This document shows, piece by piece, positions 26,228 to 38,906 of a stretch of 64,000 bases of DNA. A program made the translations under genes and the position numbers. The notes under the pieces were generated by a model. It was not told the DNA's origin. It made no database searches and saw nothing but the letters and a program-made list of their open reading frames with translations. How positions within the stretch are numbered: the first letter of the stretch is position 1; every line of letters begins with the position of its first letter. Where the stretch lies: positions 53,854,972-53,918,971 of the forward strand of contig OX393557.1 of NCBI GenBank assembly GCA_947650365.1. The letters are read 5' to 3'. This DNA is from Chamaelirium japonicum. Lineage: Eukaryota; Streptophyta; Magnoliopsida; Liliales; Melanthiaceae.

Positions 26228-26663
26228 CTGTAGGAATCCGTGCATCGCTGAGGTTGGTTTGACTGAGTTCGTCTGTTTTACCTCCATTTTCGGGATTTGA
26301 ATCAAACTGCAGTAATAGTCTTTGGTTCTCTCTCTCGCTCTCTCTAGATTCGGAGGAAATAGAGTCTTTGGTAGTTTGTGGAAGTGTTTAGGTGTTTTTG
26401 GGATGTTTTAGTTATGGATTTTCATTCTAGTGAAGTTATCAGTTCTTGGAATTGCCCCTAAGCTTCTTGCTAATTAGTTATTTGTATATGTTGGCTTCAT
26501 AATTATTTTTTTTTCCTTTTTTTTTTGGGTTCTCTGAAGGTTTGTTTTTGGTTTAGATAATTTATTTTGATATCCTTGTGATGTAACAAGCAAAAGAGTT
26601 TGTTTTTGGGTTTGCAGTAACATGGGTGGTGCTCACTCTTTTGGGTATTGCAGTATTTTCAAC
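26228..26663 (+). other. Putative 5' UTR and first intron of the MYB-CC gene
   Basis: Lies head to head with the GRWD1 fragment. It holds a CT-rich stretch (tctctctctcgctctctc, about 26330) like a plant leader, then a T-rich intron-like sequence ending in ttgcag twice (26618 and 26653) before the ATG at 26664. No coding sequence was seen. The exon boundary is not determined. Confidence 0.4.
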
Positions 26664-26859
26664 ATGTACAATGGGAATAAATTTCCAACTCTGTCCTTGG
26701 TCCTTATTAATGTATATACCGGGTCGGATTTTATGTACAGTCGGGTCGGGTTCTATATGTATACATGTACTTATATATTGGGCTTCAGTCCCTCAATGAG
26801 AACTATTCTATTCTCTCCAAACCCTAGCCGTCATCTCCTAACATGGTATCAGAGCTCTA

Positions 26860-27345
26860 GGGTTTCTCGCGCGACGACGGCGACAACGGCAGCCACCTCC
26901 GGTCTCCCCCTCCACCCGGCAGCCCACCTCCGGCCTCTCCTCCACCCGGCAGCCCCCCTCCGGCCTCCCCTCCGCTCGGTAGCCCCCCTCCGGCCTCTCC
27001 TCCACCTAGCATCCCCCCCTCCGGCCTCTCCTCCACCTGATAGCACCCCCCCAGCCCCCCCTCCTCCGCCCGTCAGGCCACTCGGCCCTTCCCCTCCACC
27101 CGATAACACCCCCCGATCCCTCTCCTTCCCTCGATCGGCCCCCCCCGACCTCTCCCCCGCCCGACCGGCCCCCCCGACCCATCTCTTCCGCCCGACAGGC
27201 CCCCCCGACCTCTCTCCTCCGTCAGATACCCCCCCCCCGGCCCCTCCCCTCCGCTTAATAGCCCCCCCTGACCCCTCCCCTCCGTCCGGCCCCTCCCCTC
27301 CACCCGCAAGCCCTCTCCCAGCTACCCTCTCCTTTGAGTTTTCTC
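26860..27345 (+). repeat. C-rich leader repeats of Copia-2
   Basis: Between the primer-binding site and gag, about 480 bp is strongly C-rich on the plus strand. It consists of imperfect repeats of a unit like cctccacccggcagcccccc. It can be read as a Pro-rich peptide in several frames, which is expected of such composition and not evidence for a protein. It probably arose by slippage in the leader. Confidence 0.75.
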
Positions 27346-27346
27346 A

Positions 27347-30300
27347 ATGGCATTTCCTACAGTGTCGTCCGTCATTGCGATCTCTCCACCGCTGAAGGCG
27401 ATCACCTTTCAGTTGTCCTCGGCCAGTGACTGGCCTGATTGGCCGCTCACCGTCGAGGCCGCACTCTCCAATCGCGATCTTTGGGGTCACATCACCGGTG
27501 ATGATCCTTCTCCAGCTGCCTTCTACGGCTCCTCCTCTGTCACCAGTCACGTAGCCGATAGCACCGCGTCTTCTGTTATGGCTGCTACCGTCACGACTAC
27601 TCCCACGGTAGCCACGACTGTTGCTCTCATGTGGCGTCTCCACGATCAGGCCATCCGGGCCTATCTTCTGGACTCCGTTGCTTGTCCGCTCCTTGCTCCC
27701 ATCGGTCGCCTTCCTACAGCACGCGCGATGTAGGAGTATCTCCGGGATCGGTTTCTTCCGTACGGTGGTGCATGCTGGCATCAGCTTATTTGTGTCTCAC
27801 AGTCTGCCCGTCAGGGGGAGCGTACGATTCAGGACTTCTCCAGTCAGATAAGTGCCTACTAGTATGAGCTGGACTCCCTGATCCCGGAGTGGTGTGCTTG
27901 CCCACGCTCTAGGGATTTCCAGCGCTACCTTGATGAGGGCCACCTGCACCAGTTTCTAGCAGCGCTTCGGTCGGACTTTGCTCTTATCGCTGCTCAGCTC
28001 CTGCACCGTGAGCCACTACCTCGGTTAGAGGATGCCTTGCTCGCCTTGGTCGATGAGGAGACTCGTCTTCAGACTCAGGGTACTCGTCCTCCTCCACTTG
28101 CTCCTGGTTCAGATAGCGTCCTGGCGGCCGGGTTCTCCGATGAGTCGGTCTTCTGTCACTACTGCAAGGAGCCCGGACACATGAAGCGTGAATGCCCCAC
28201 ACGTTCTCCATGCAACCCCCACTGGGGTTCGGATGAGAGAGCATCACGCTGGGCTCCTGCTTCCCAAGACGATCAACGTGGCAGTCGAGGTGGACAAAGT
28301 CGTGGACGTGGTCAGTCCTCCTTCTGCCACCTTGGTGGCGCTGCTGCTTCTGTAAAGACTCCAGCACCCACTGCTGCTACTAGTGCACCATCTCCACCTG
28401 AGCCGGATCATCTCAGTGACTTGAGGAGCTCCTACTTCGCCACATCGCCTCCACCAGCTCTTCGCCTGCCACCGACCTGTCTGCCTTCACTGATACTGTT
28501 GCCCCTTGGATTTTTGATTCAGGTGCTTTCTGTCATCTCACATATGACTCCACTGTGCTCACCGCCTGTACTCCTGCTCCTGCATACATGGAGGTTTGCA
28601 CTGCAGATGGTACTCTTGTACTTATTCCGCAGTGTGGATCCATTACTCCTACTTCGGACTACACTGGTCGCCTGACCCTATCCTATGTTTATCATGCTCC
28701 TCTTCTCAATATTAATTTAATCTCTATTAGTTCCCTCTGTGATTCTGGACTCACTGTCACCTTTACCTCCTCTACTTGTGTTGTGTAGGATTCGCGAACG
28801 AGACGGAGGATTGGGCTGGGCCGTAGGACTAGGGGACTTCACCAGCTAGATCATCTTCATATTTCTCCTGCTTCTGTTGAGTCAGTCATGTCAGTCACCT
28901 CTGATGCCGACCTGTGGCACAGAAGGTTAGGTCATTTGTCCAGTGATCGACTCAAAAGCGTTTTCAGTTCGGGCGCTTTGGGTCGTGTGTCCTTCTCTCC
29001 CCTCTCTGTTTGTACGGGCTGCAGATTGGCAAAGCATCTGGCTCTACCATTTTCGGCTAGTGCTTCCAAATATGTGGCCCCTTTTGATTTAGTGCATTCG
29101 GATATTTAGGACCCTGCTCCCGTTGCTTCTTTTACTGGTTTTTTATATTATGTCAGTTTTATAAACGATTACTCTCGTTGCACCTGGGTTTATCTCATTC
29201 ATCGCCGCTCCGAGATTCCTCATATTTACCAGACCTTCACTACTATGTTTCACACCCAGTTTGGTCAGTGCATTAAAATATTTTGGTCTGACTGTGCCCA
29301 AGAATATCTCTCCTCTGAGATGCGTGAGATTCTTCAGACTCACGGCACTCTTCACCAACAGTCGTGCCCACACACCCATGAACAGAACGGAGTCGCCAAG
29401 CACAAACATCGACATGTCCTTGAGATAGCGCGAGCTCTCCTTCTGCCTGCTTCTGTTCCACATTCCTCTTGGGCCGAGGCTGTTCTGACCGCTGTTCACC
29501 TCATCAACATCACTCCATCCTCCACCCTTTCTGGCACTACCTCGTACGAGCGGCTTTACTCCACATCTCCTGACTACTCCCTACTTTGCACCTTTGGGTG
29601 CATGTGCTTTGTTCTCCTCCCTCCCCATGAGCATACCAAACTCTCCTGACTCATCTGGCTACTCAGCCATTGCCTCATATTTTCCATCTTTTTAGGTTTT
29701 TCTTACTGCACTTCACACCCACCGGGATCCACAATCGTACCGTGAGGCAACTTTACACCCAGAGTGGTGGCAGGCCATGTCAGTAGAGCTTGAGGCTTTT
29801 CAGCGGACCCAAACATGGGATTTGGTGCCTTGTCCCTCAAGTGTGGTGCCTGTTAGCTGCAAGTGGATATTTAAGGTCAAGACTCGACCTGACGGATCCA
29901 TTGAGCGACACAAGGCCTGCCTCGTTGCTCGTGGCTTCTCCCAGGAGTATGGGATTGATTACGAGAAAATGTTTTCTCCAGTTGCTCAGATGACTACTAT
30001 GCGCACCCTCTTAGCTGTGGCAGCTGCTCGAGGGTGGCCACTCTATCAGATGGATGTCACCAATGCGTTCTTTCACAGTGATCTCTCCGAGGAAGTATAT
30101 ATGGCTCCTCCTCCGGGTATTTCAGTTCCTCCAGGGCACGTTTGTCGTTTACACCGTGCTATCTACGGGCTCAAACAAGCACCTCGGGCATGGTTTGAGC
30201 GATTCCGCAGTGCAGTCCTGACAGCTGGGTTTGTTGAGAGATACTCTTGACTACGCTCTGTTCACCCGCTCCTCCAATCAGGGTATTATTGTGCTGCTTT

Positions 30301-31240
30301 TGTATGTGGATGATATGATCATCACCGGGGATGACAGTGCTACCATAGCTTCGCTTCAGCGTCACCTCCAGAGCCAGTTTGAGATGAAGGATCTAGGCCC
30401 TCTCCGGTACTTTAATTGGGCTTGAGATTGCCCGGTCCGCTCGAGGATTACTGATCTTCCAGCAGAAGTACATCTCCGATATTTTTACCGAGGCTGCTCT
30501 TACTGATTCTCGTACTGCTGACACGCCTATGGAGCTCAACTTGAAGCTCCTCTCTATAGATAGTGAGCCTCTCCAGGATATCTCTCGTTATCAGCGGCTG
30601 GTTGAGATGCTCGTTTATCTCACCATGACTAGGCATGACATTGCCTATGCTGTTGGTTTTATCAGCCAGTTCATTCATCTCTTCACTCGGTTCACTATGC
30701 AGCAGTCCTTCGGATTATTCGGTATCTTCGTGGCACTGTTACTCGATCGTTGTTGTTTTCCTCCACATCTCCACTGGTTCTGTGTGCTTACTCCGATGCA
30801 GATTGGGCTGGAAATGTTACTACTCGTCGATCTACCACCGGCTACTGCGTGTTCCTTGGTGATTCCCTTATTTCTTGGCGCAGCAAGAAACAGGAATCTA
30901 TTGCGCACTCTAGCACCGAAGCCGAATACCAAGCTATGGCTTCCACCACTGCAGAGATTATCTGGCTTCGACGTCTTCTACTCAACTTGGGAGTCATGAT
31001 TTCTGGGTCTACACCTCTATTCTGTGACAACTGGAGTGCCATTCAAATTGCTAGCAATCCGGCTTTTCATAAGCGGACCAAACACATCGAGGTCGACTGT
31101 CATTATGTTCGGCAGGAGTTTCTTGCAAACATCATCTCCTTGCCGTTCATTCCCTCGACATAGCAGACTGCTGATTTTCTCACAAAGCCCCTGACGATTG
31201 CTAGATTTCATCATTTTATAAGCAAACTCTCTGTACATGA
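27347..31240 (+). pseudogene. Copia-2 gag-pol polyprotein, degenerate
   Basis: Gag starts at 27347 (MAFPTVSSVIAISPPLKAIT) and carries a zinc knuckle CHYCKEPGHMKREC near 28157. Protease is at about 28513 (FDSGAFCHLT, active-site Asp-Ser-Gly kept). GAG-pre reads DLWHRRLGHLSSDRL (28907). Integrase has HSDI, FWSDCAQEYLSSEM and HEQNGVAKHKHR, with mutations in the conserved stretches. RT: CKWIFKVKTRPDGSIERH, YQMDVTNAFFHSDLSEE, LLYVDDMIITGDD. RNase H: DADWAGNVTTRRSTTGYC, STEAEYQAMA, CDNWSAIQIASNPAFHKR. Stops at 27731, 27860, 28786, 29107 and 29647 and frameshifts near 28430, 30235 and 30415 break the frame. The linker between integrase and RT (about 29650-29700) is nearly deleted. It belongs to the same broad lineage as the copia at 57782. 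Confidence 0.9.
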
Positions 31241-32981
31241 TGCACTGTGAGTTTGAGGGGGAGTGTTAATGTATACCGGGTCGGGTTCTATGTATAGTCA
31301 GGTTGGGTTCTATGTGTATACATGTACTTATATATTGGGCTTCAGTCCCTCAATGAGAATCATTCTATTCTCTCCAAACCCTAGCCATCATCTCCTAACA
31401 GTCTGAGCACCTTGCTAATGTTGGTGTTTTGGGAGGATCTACTGTAAGCAATTCGGCTAATTCTGGAGGAGGAGGAAGGCAACGACTGCGCTGGACTTCA
31501 GACCTTCACGACCGCTTTGTTGAAGCCATCACACAACTTGGTTGACCAGATAGTGGGTTTTTTTGGTTCAGCGACAGTTCATTAGTTTGATTGGAACAAT
31601 GTGATTGCTATACATATATACTGTCGTGGTTAATGCGGAATGAGATTATCTGCCTATTGAAAGTCGATACGTTTGAATTCCATGCTTCAGACTCTTTTTC
31701 GAAGCATGACTTTTCCAACTGACCATGAAAAGGAGAATGATTGGATTGCTTTGGAAAAAGGAATATGTATACAACCATGGACATTGAATTGCTACGGTTT
31801 AATGATTTTTTGTAAAGCCCTTAATTCTTCAATGCAATTCAATAGAGAAAATTTGGTCATGTTCCCATCTCCTCTGAAATAAGCAATAATGAATTCAATG
31901 ACAGATATCTTTGAATCTCTCCAGATTATATGGTGCATTCTATAGCCTTTTGATATGTTGAACTTAAAAATGATGCATCACATGACTGAAATCATCCTTC
32001 TAAAGTGGCAAGACAATTGTTAATAATTCACTTGCCCTGAGCAAATGTTGTACATGGCCGCTTGTGCCTACTGATTACTGAGCAATGATCTTACTTGGAT
32101 AGAGAGCTTAGATCTACCAACTTTAGTTTTCTTCAACTCTTAATGATAAATGTTTCTTATCCAATATTCAAATAAAGACAATTTTCCTATAAAATCACCG
32201 AAACATGCATTTTTTTTAGGACCCGACAAAGAAATTATCCAAAATTTTGATGGTACAAAATTTCGGTCCAACATAACAAAATGTTGGCCTAAATTACCAA
32301 CATTTTACTAAAATCCAACATTCCACATTTTTTTGGACAATTTCACTAAAACAAATCCATATTTTTCTTCAATTCTGTATTTTTTTTCATGTCAAACCAA
32401 AATTTGATTGAAATAGATCCAAACTTGATACTTTTCAACTGAAATGTTACCTTAAAAAGTACAAAAAATCTACCGACATTTAACCAAAATATGGTAATAT
32501 TCCTGTCTTCGACCCATCTAAATCGACATTTCAACATTGTTTCTTATCACCGAGGCTACAAGTTCTATATTTCCCCATATTTTTAAATGGTTCTAGATTC
32601 AATTTTCTTATATATTAAATATGTATATTTATCTCATGGGCTTTGGTATGTTCAATAGTTTTTTGATGTGTCATTGCATTTCAATATGCATCATTCTTAA
32701 AATTGATACTTTCTTGTTGTTTACTAGATTTCTAATAGGAAACGGTTCTAGATTTTTTAAACTCTGTGCTCCCCATATCTTATGTGATCTTTTTGAGATG
32801 TGATGTTGATAATAGTAAAAAAGCTTGCTGTCCAGTTGTTTCGGTTCACTTCTACGATTACCATTGGGCTCCTCCTGTTACATTGGAAATTGGTGATGTA
32901 ATTCTATTTCTGTAGTCAGCCTGAGCTTTTATAAAGTTCAGACTTGAGTCTTCTACTCATCTCAGCAAATAGTTGCATTGG

Positions 32982-33191
32982 AACCCACCAGGGGATTGGA
33001 GAGTTGGCAAAGCAACTGATGCTTTGGTGATGAGGTTGTGGGTTCAACTCTTCCTCCCCTCGATTTACCCAGGAGTGAAGTGGGAATTGCCGAGTGGGTC
33101 GGGCTTCACTCCCGGATGGATTAGTCCGAGCCTGAAGTGGGTCATTGTCCAAAAGGTTTCGGGACACCCGCCGATCTCAAAAAAAAAAAAA
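32982..33191 (+). mobile_element. tRNA-derived SINE, copy 2
   Basis: It is collinear with the reverse complement of 1632-1858 over its whole length, with the same box A-like and box B-like (ggttcaactc) stretches and a terminal A-run (33179-33191). Flanks agttgcattgg and agttgcgttgg form an 11-bp target-site duplication with one mismatch. It sits in the MYB-CC intron. Confidence 0.88.
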
Positions 33192-33733
33192 AGTTGCGTT
33201 GGTGGTGCATTTTTTCCATTATCGATCGGCATTTCAATTGACATCTGACCAAATTGATCAACAAAAATTTGAAATCTCCCGGACATTTTCCATTCCTGAA
33301 AATAAAATAATTCTATTTTGGTTGACCAAAATAGATATTGAAAGACATTTAAAACCTTGATTTGGAAACTACACTAAACTACTATCGTAAGGACGTAAGG
33401 TTCCATGGATTAGAAAATCAGAAGCTTATAGAGACTTAATTTCATTTGTATTTAATATTGTGGCTTTTTATTTGGCTTCCAATCTACCTTTTCACAAACT
33501 GAAACGTGAGGAACAAGATTGGATAGGTCTGAAAGTACACAATTGAACCCAATCAAGCCAACATGCTTATATGTGTTATTATGTTGAGATACCACCCTTT
33601 TATATGATGTATGTGTATATATTATGTAAGATTATTTAGTTGCAAGTTTATAGACATCAATCCCCCCAACCCACCTACATATACACAGAAGAAAAGGTGG
33701 CAATGCTCAATCACTAAGAGTTTGCCTAGTAGA

Positions 33734-34397
33734 TAGGGGTGTTCATGGTTCGGGCTGGTTCGGTTTTTTGATAAATTTGAAACCGAACCAAAGTTGATCG
33801 GTTCTCTAGAAAATGAAACCGAACCAAACCATTCCTTGGTAAAAACCGAACCAAACCAAACCGGAAAAGTTCGGTTCGGTTTTGTGGGTCCTTCAAATTG
33901 CTCGTAATCACACTGTGAGTCTGTGAGACGTGAATGGTTGAGCCGCTGAGTTGGTTCAAATTTCATTTTAAGCTTTAACTTTGGGAGCTGCTATTTACCC
34001 CTATAGAATTACTAGCAACAACCTTAACTTTTCACTTTGAGATATTTCATAAGTTGGGATTTGGGGGTGCTAGTAATTATGTGGGTGCAAATAGCAACAC
34101 CCTTCACTTTTCAGTTTCATCACACCGCTGAACACTTGAAAATGTTGAATACACCGAACGGTGGTAATTGGAGTCACATCATGTAATGTACACTGTACAG
34201 TAGTAACTATTGAGGATATAGTATAATTGGTTCGGGTTAAAAAACTCACAACCCAGAATCGAACCGACCATAGCGAGTTTTTTTTTTTTTTTTGAACCGA
34301 ACCAAACCGAACAGTCAAAAATACCCGATCCAAACCAAACCAAATAGACTGGTTCGGTTCGGTTTGGCGGGTCAACCCGAACCGATGAACACCCCTA
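33734..34397 (+). mobile_element. hAT-type MITE, 664 bp
   Basis: Terminal inverted repeats TAGGGGTGTTCATGG and, reversed, TAGGGGTGTTCATCGG. The 8-bp flanks CTAGTAGA and CTAATAGA match at seven positions, the TSD size of hAT elements. Both ends are rich in ggttcggtt repeats and their complements. No transposase is encoded. Confidence 0.82.
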
Positions 34398-37300
34398 CTA
34401 ATAGATATCAAAAAGTAGTAGAAATTTGCAATTGCTTGATGGAATGGGGATTGGCAGCAATGTAAGTAACATATTGTATTTCACTGTAAAGACTGACATT
34501 GCTAAGCACGTGCCCATGTTCCCACAATGCAAACCAGTAAAGACTGACATTGCTAAGCCCGTTGTTGATTTCCACCCTTTGGAAAGCAGTTCCCCATGTA
34601 ATTATTAATCTTCTCAATAATCGTCGATCGTCTCGTGTGCTTGGCTTGCAACCGCAAATCAAACCTGGTGATATCCCTCGATTCATACTTTATATCATTA
34701 GAAATATTCTTGCCGAATAAATTGTTGGTTTCAATAGGATCTTTCAATATTATTTAAACTTGACTTTTGAAACTCATTCATGCCTAAGCTTTTATCTTTC
34801 GAATCCTTTATTTAATTAAATTTTATCATTAATTGTTGAGCCAACCTTAGCCAGCTTAACCTTTTGGCTTCCACATAATTAAATTTTATCGTTAATTGTT
34901 GAGAATTGCTCAAGACTACATGCTTGCATTTGCCATCTACATTAATCACACAATTATCTGTTTGAATACTGAATAATTGAACCTGAACTACTGCTTAATT
35001 TTATACTAATATTATTTTATTGAATCAATTGCTGATCTGGTACATCATTTAGGCCTTCTGCATTAGTGCCATACACTTCACCGCCCCCCCCCCCCCTTCT
35101 TTTTTTTTCTTTTCTCAAAGCGCATCGTTTTATAGTCATTTTGTTTGTTCCAAAAGTTAAGTTGCTGTAATTATTTTATATGGATATTGTTTCAGGAGCA
35201 ACTCCCAAAGGTGTCCTTCGAGTGATGGCTGTTCCTGGGATTACAATTTATCTCGTGAAAAGCCATTTACAAGTATTGGGCATTGCTTTCAATTGGTAGA
35301 GGCTTGCATATGAAAGGAGCTGACATTCATTATTCTTCAATGGTGTTTTTGTAGAAATTCCACCTTGCAAAATATCTTCCTCAATTTTCAGCTGACGGTG
35401 ATGTCCTAAGTCACAACTTATTTTCTTCGATTCATGCTCCCATCGGATACATGATTAACTCTGTATGCTTCCTTGATTACTATTTGATAGTTTTTGTGAG
35501 TGTAAAATATTATGCATCTGCTAAAAGGCATGTACTGATTGTAGGCTCAAAAGATGATGATAAGGATTCCGGTGATACCCTGTCTAACATGGGATCTGCT
35601 TCGTAAGTAACTTGCTTTATTCAATTTATGCTAATTTAGTGTTGTAATTTCCCAACCTTTCAAGCTCAATGGAAGGAAGCCAATTAGGATGTATTTAGAA
35701 ATAATTTTTTAAAAAAGGATGCACGTACTATTGATTAAAAGGAACCTATTGTGCTTCATCATGGTTAAGGAATTGTTTTACTCAATGCTTTAGTACAAAG
35801 TGTTAATTGATATATAGCCAGAAAGCCTGCTTCCGCCTCCTGGTCATAGCATCTGATCTCTGGAAGTGGTTATTATTATCTTTCCTTTCTGCATGATTCC
35901 TCAATGATGTATTGCTGGTAACATATCGACCCTTCTAACATTCTGAATTCTATTTCATCTTCAGTGGAATACAATTCAATGAAGCAATGAAAATGCAAAT
36001 GGAGGTGCAGAAACGATTCCACGAACAGCTTGAGGTGTGTTTGATTATCATGTTGTTTCAATGATTTGTCGAGAGAGTTGTTTCCTTGAATAGGTTCATA
36101 ATCTAACGGTCATTGAGCAAAAACTGGTAACAAATTTGAAAACTCAACTTCCACCTGCTAAACTTTGATTGCATTAAATACTCTGAAAGAAAACTCTCTA
36201 TATTCCATTGGGCCACATTCCCATTTCAGTGTCAGCCCGCATCTTCCATGTGTGTCTTTATCAGGTGCAAAGCTAGGATACTTGTATCATGGCATGTATG
36301 TTTAGCAGCCTGTATTTGTTACCTTGGAGAAGTGATAGCTCAATAGAAATACCATCCAGTTAAGATCTAGTTATAGTCATGTTATCATTATGTTAGGGAT
36401 CAGATTAGTAGAACACACTTTCTGTTGTTACTCAAATGACTATTATTAGAATTTTAGAACATCATTACACTATCATTAGCTTTTAACTCTTTGTTGATTA
36501 AAATCTAGTTTGAACTCAAATGATTTAGTATTTAAAAATCTAGTTTGAACATCTTCATTTTAATCACTATAGGTGGAACATTATTTTAAAACTCCAAAAC
36601 TTTGTTGATTAAAATCCCAAAACTTTGTTGATTAAGCATTTTAATCTTATCGTATAAAGCTAATGATAGTGGGAAAGATTGGAAAGAGTCATGAGTTCAA
36701 ACTTTCCCAAAACTTTGTGCATAGATAAGCATGGGTCTAGCTTTTAACTCTTTATTGGAAAAGTTTTGGGAAAATTTGGAAAGAGTTGGAAAAATTGGTA
36801 TAGAGATGTTACAACAAATTTTTTGAGCATTTTATGATGTGATTAAAATCCGATTAATCGGGATTAGCATGTGTAAGCCGGGATAAAAATGCAAAAGTCA
36901 TGTATTTTTCAAAAAATCAGGAAAGTGTAGTGTAATAAATATCACAACAATAAGTCGCGTTTAAAACACATTTTTTTTCAAAAAAACACCATACTTGCCT
37001 ATATATACACAATGCAAACTAATAGAACGATGACATAAATCAAATCGAGATCGAACCCGACTTTGGGGCATAATGCGGGTTATGGCGATTGGCCAAAATC
37101 CAAACAGGTTTAGGTTCAGACAAACCCTCAAACCATGATTGTCATGTCATTACTAGTCTGCAAGTTCCACCATTAGGATAAGAATTTATGATAAACACCC
37201 CCCTTCCCTATTATCTATCCTACTTCATGGCTGCATCAGTCATTGTCATTGGCTTCATCGTCATTATCAGTTGAGTCTTCTTCTCCCATCAAATGAGGTC

Positions 37301-37750
37301 AACTATAAGGAAAATTGACAAAAAATTTCCTTCATGGCATGCAAACAAAATTTAGCATCTCTAGGTTGTAACTTGCATCACCACTCACTACCTGAAAATC
37401 CTGGTTGGTTCAGGTGCAAAGACAGCTGCAACTGAGGATAGAAGCCCAGGGGAAGTACCTGCAAAAGATCATCGAGGAGCAGTAGAAGCTCGATGGCAGA
37501 CTCAAAGGATGCGATGGACAGCCCTCCCAGGACCATCAACCTCACACGACCACCTTGGCAGGCCCACATCTCCGCACAAGAAACCAAGGGTAAGCTATCA
37601 ACTACCCGACCCTGCCTGTGGACCTCCTCGGGCAGACCCAAATCCAGATTTCATCGGTCAGTGGGATCGAGACTTGCATAGGATGAGTGTTGGTCTCGGA
37701 TTTGGTGCGAAGACGGGATCCAAAGAAGCCGGAGGTAATTGCGGGCAGTA

Positions 37751-38706
37751 GGAGAAGAGGTCGGTGGGGGCTCCTCACGCAGCCAGTGTCAGTTGATTTG
37801 TAGCGATTTCAAGTTTGTTTGAGCTGGTTGGGTATCCTCACCGCCTATGAAGTATTGCAAATCCATTTATAAGTATTTGTACTAGTCACAGCTGGCTAAA
37901 GTTGTATAGTTTTCTTAATCCGCCGGTGGTATTAAGACAGTCGTAGCTGTGATCAGAGTCGTCTCCAACTGGTAGCCTTAGACAAGGGTTCGAGTAAATA
38001 CTATGACATATTTCCTTCCGCTATGTAGTCGCAGTCTATGAGGTTAAAAAAAATTAGGGCATTTCTCTCGCTCTTGTGTTGAGTTTCTTGTAAATTTTTT
38101 TTGAAGCAACTGATCATTGCCTTTTATAATGATTCTTAGTCTGTGTTATTTTCCTTGGAGTTGAGTTTCTTGTAATGTAGCAGTGAAATGGATTCGTGAG
38201 GAAAACTTAACCCACAGAGTGTGGCCTTAACACAACAAAAAAGCAATGAGCCGTCCGTGCCAAAGCCAACACATCTCCAGAGACCGAATAGACAAAGCAC
38301 GAACTCTGAAGTCCGCCGAGAGTGATCGGAAAAGACAAATTTGAATGGGGTGAACTATCAAACTGCGCTCCCGATTTTGGAAAATAGTATTGTTCATCCA
38401 TTACGCATTAAATAAAGATAGGGTTCCGCTATGGTAAGGAATTGAAAAGTTCGGTACCATACCGAACCATCTCCACCATCCATCTCATTTTCCATGCATC
38501 TTAGTGGTGGGAGCATTATTCTAACGATCATAGGATGAATTCTAGATGGATGCCTGAGATCCACCATAGGGCCATCGGACCGTCCCTATGGATTTCGGTA
38601 CGGTACTCAAGTAGGTACCATATAATTTCTTATAAAGATAACTTACTTGTAAAATCCCTCTCCAAAAGAAAGAAAGAAAGACAAAAATTTATTCTATCAT
38701 GACTTC
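37751..38706 (+). other. MYB-CC 3' flank, reversed counterpart of each array unit's start
   Basis: This stretch is the reverse complement, with scattered differences, of about the first 1.1 kb of each array unit. It includes the flank of unit A up to base 1 of the window (agtcatgatagaataag is reversed at 38687-38703). No gene was seen. It contains ggtaccg-rich imperfect inverted sequences at 38440-38640. Confidence 0.7.
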
Positions 38707-38906
38707 ATGAGTGAACTTAATAACACATGGTCATTTCTAACCCCATCCCAGGCCCGCACACGTTCTAGTTTCATAAATGGGCTTGGGCTCACATCACGCC
38801 GAGGCTGTTGCAAGTCCCAGCCAGCCCATTCCATCCTGGATTCCTGTCCTGAATCCGACACCCTACTCGTCGAAAACTCGAGACTCCGCTTCGCGTGATC
38901 TAGCAG

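Larger units (their letters stand above)
26705..31400 (+). mobile_element. Copia element inserted in MYB-CC exon 1 (Copia-2)
   Basis: A 4.7 kb element with short LTRs: 26705-26843 and 31264-31400, the latter TGTTAAT...CTAACA; the 5' copy has TG mutated to TA. The primer-binding site TGGTATCAGAGC follows at 26844-26855, and a polypurine tract GAGGGGGAG precedes the 3' LTR. The element splits the reading frame of the MYB-CC first coding exon. The 5-bp flanks (gtcct, gtctg) are not a clean target duplication, so insertion was probably followed by small changes. The LTRs differ by about ten positions, so it is older than the copia at 57782. Confidence 0.92.
31553..35195 (+). other. Third intron of the MYB-CC pseudogene
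   Basis: The donor is A|GTGGGT at 31552 and the acceptor TTTCAG|GAGCA at 35195. It contains a SINE (32982-33191), a hAT MITE (33734-34397), a 25-bp direct repeat of taaagactgacattgctaagc (about 34484 and 34530), and C- and T-runs at 35082-35110. The rest (31560-32980, 34700-35080) is AT-rich with no recognisable feature. Confidence 0.7.
26664..37750 (+). pseudogene. PHR1-like MYB-CC transcription factor, pseudogene
   Basis: The family is GARP/MYB-CC (PHL) transcription factors, phosphate-starvation regulators that bind P1BS-type sites as dimers. Exons: 26664-26704 (MYNGNKFPTLSLV), continued after the copia insertion at 31401-31552 (RQRLRWTSDLHDRFVEAIT); 35196-35272 (ATPKGVLRVMAVPGITIY, VKSHLQ); 35355-35397 (KFHLAKYLPQ); 35545-35602 (DSGDTLSNMGSAS); 35965-36034 (QMEVQKRFHEQLE); 37414-about 37750 (QLQLRIEAQGKYLQKII, then C-terminal tail). 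All visible boundaries are AG/GT with matching phases. Lesions: copia in the first coding exon; TGA at 31543 where the family has Gly-Gly-Pro-Asp; TAG at 37483 inside the coiled coil; a deletion and frameshift near 37515. The usual HVKSHLQKYRLAKYLP is LVKSHLQKFHLAKYLP here. It is the only copy with MYB exons. Confidence 0.88.

Noticed and set aside
26622..27395. 257-codon Pro/Ser-rich open frame resembling a cell-wall extensin
   Set aside because: It spans the 5' LTR and the C-rich leader repeat of Copia-2. Several frames and the opposite strand are open for the same compositional reason.
37493..37751. Open frames of 62 and 80 codons at the MYB-CC C-terminal exon as independent genes
   Set aside because: They are the tail of the MYB-CC pseudogene in shifted frames; the same text occurs, reversed, in every array unit.
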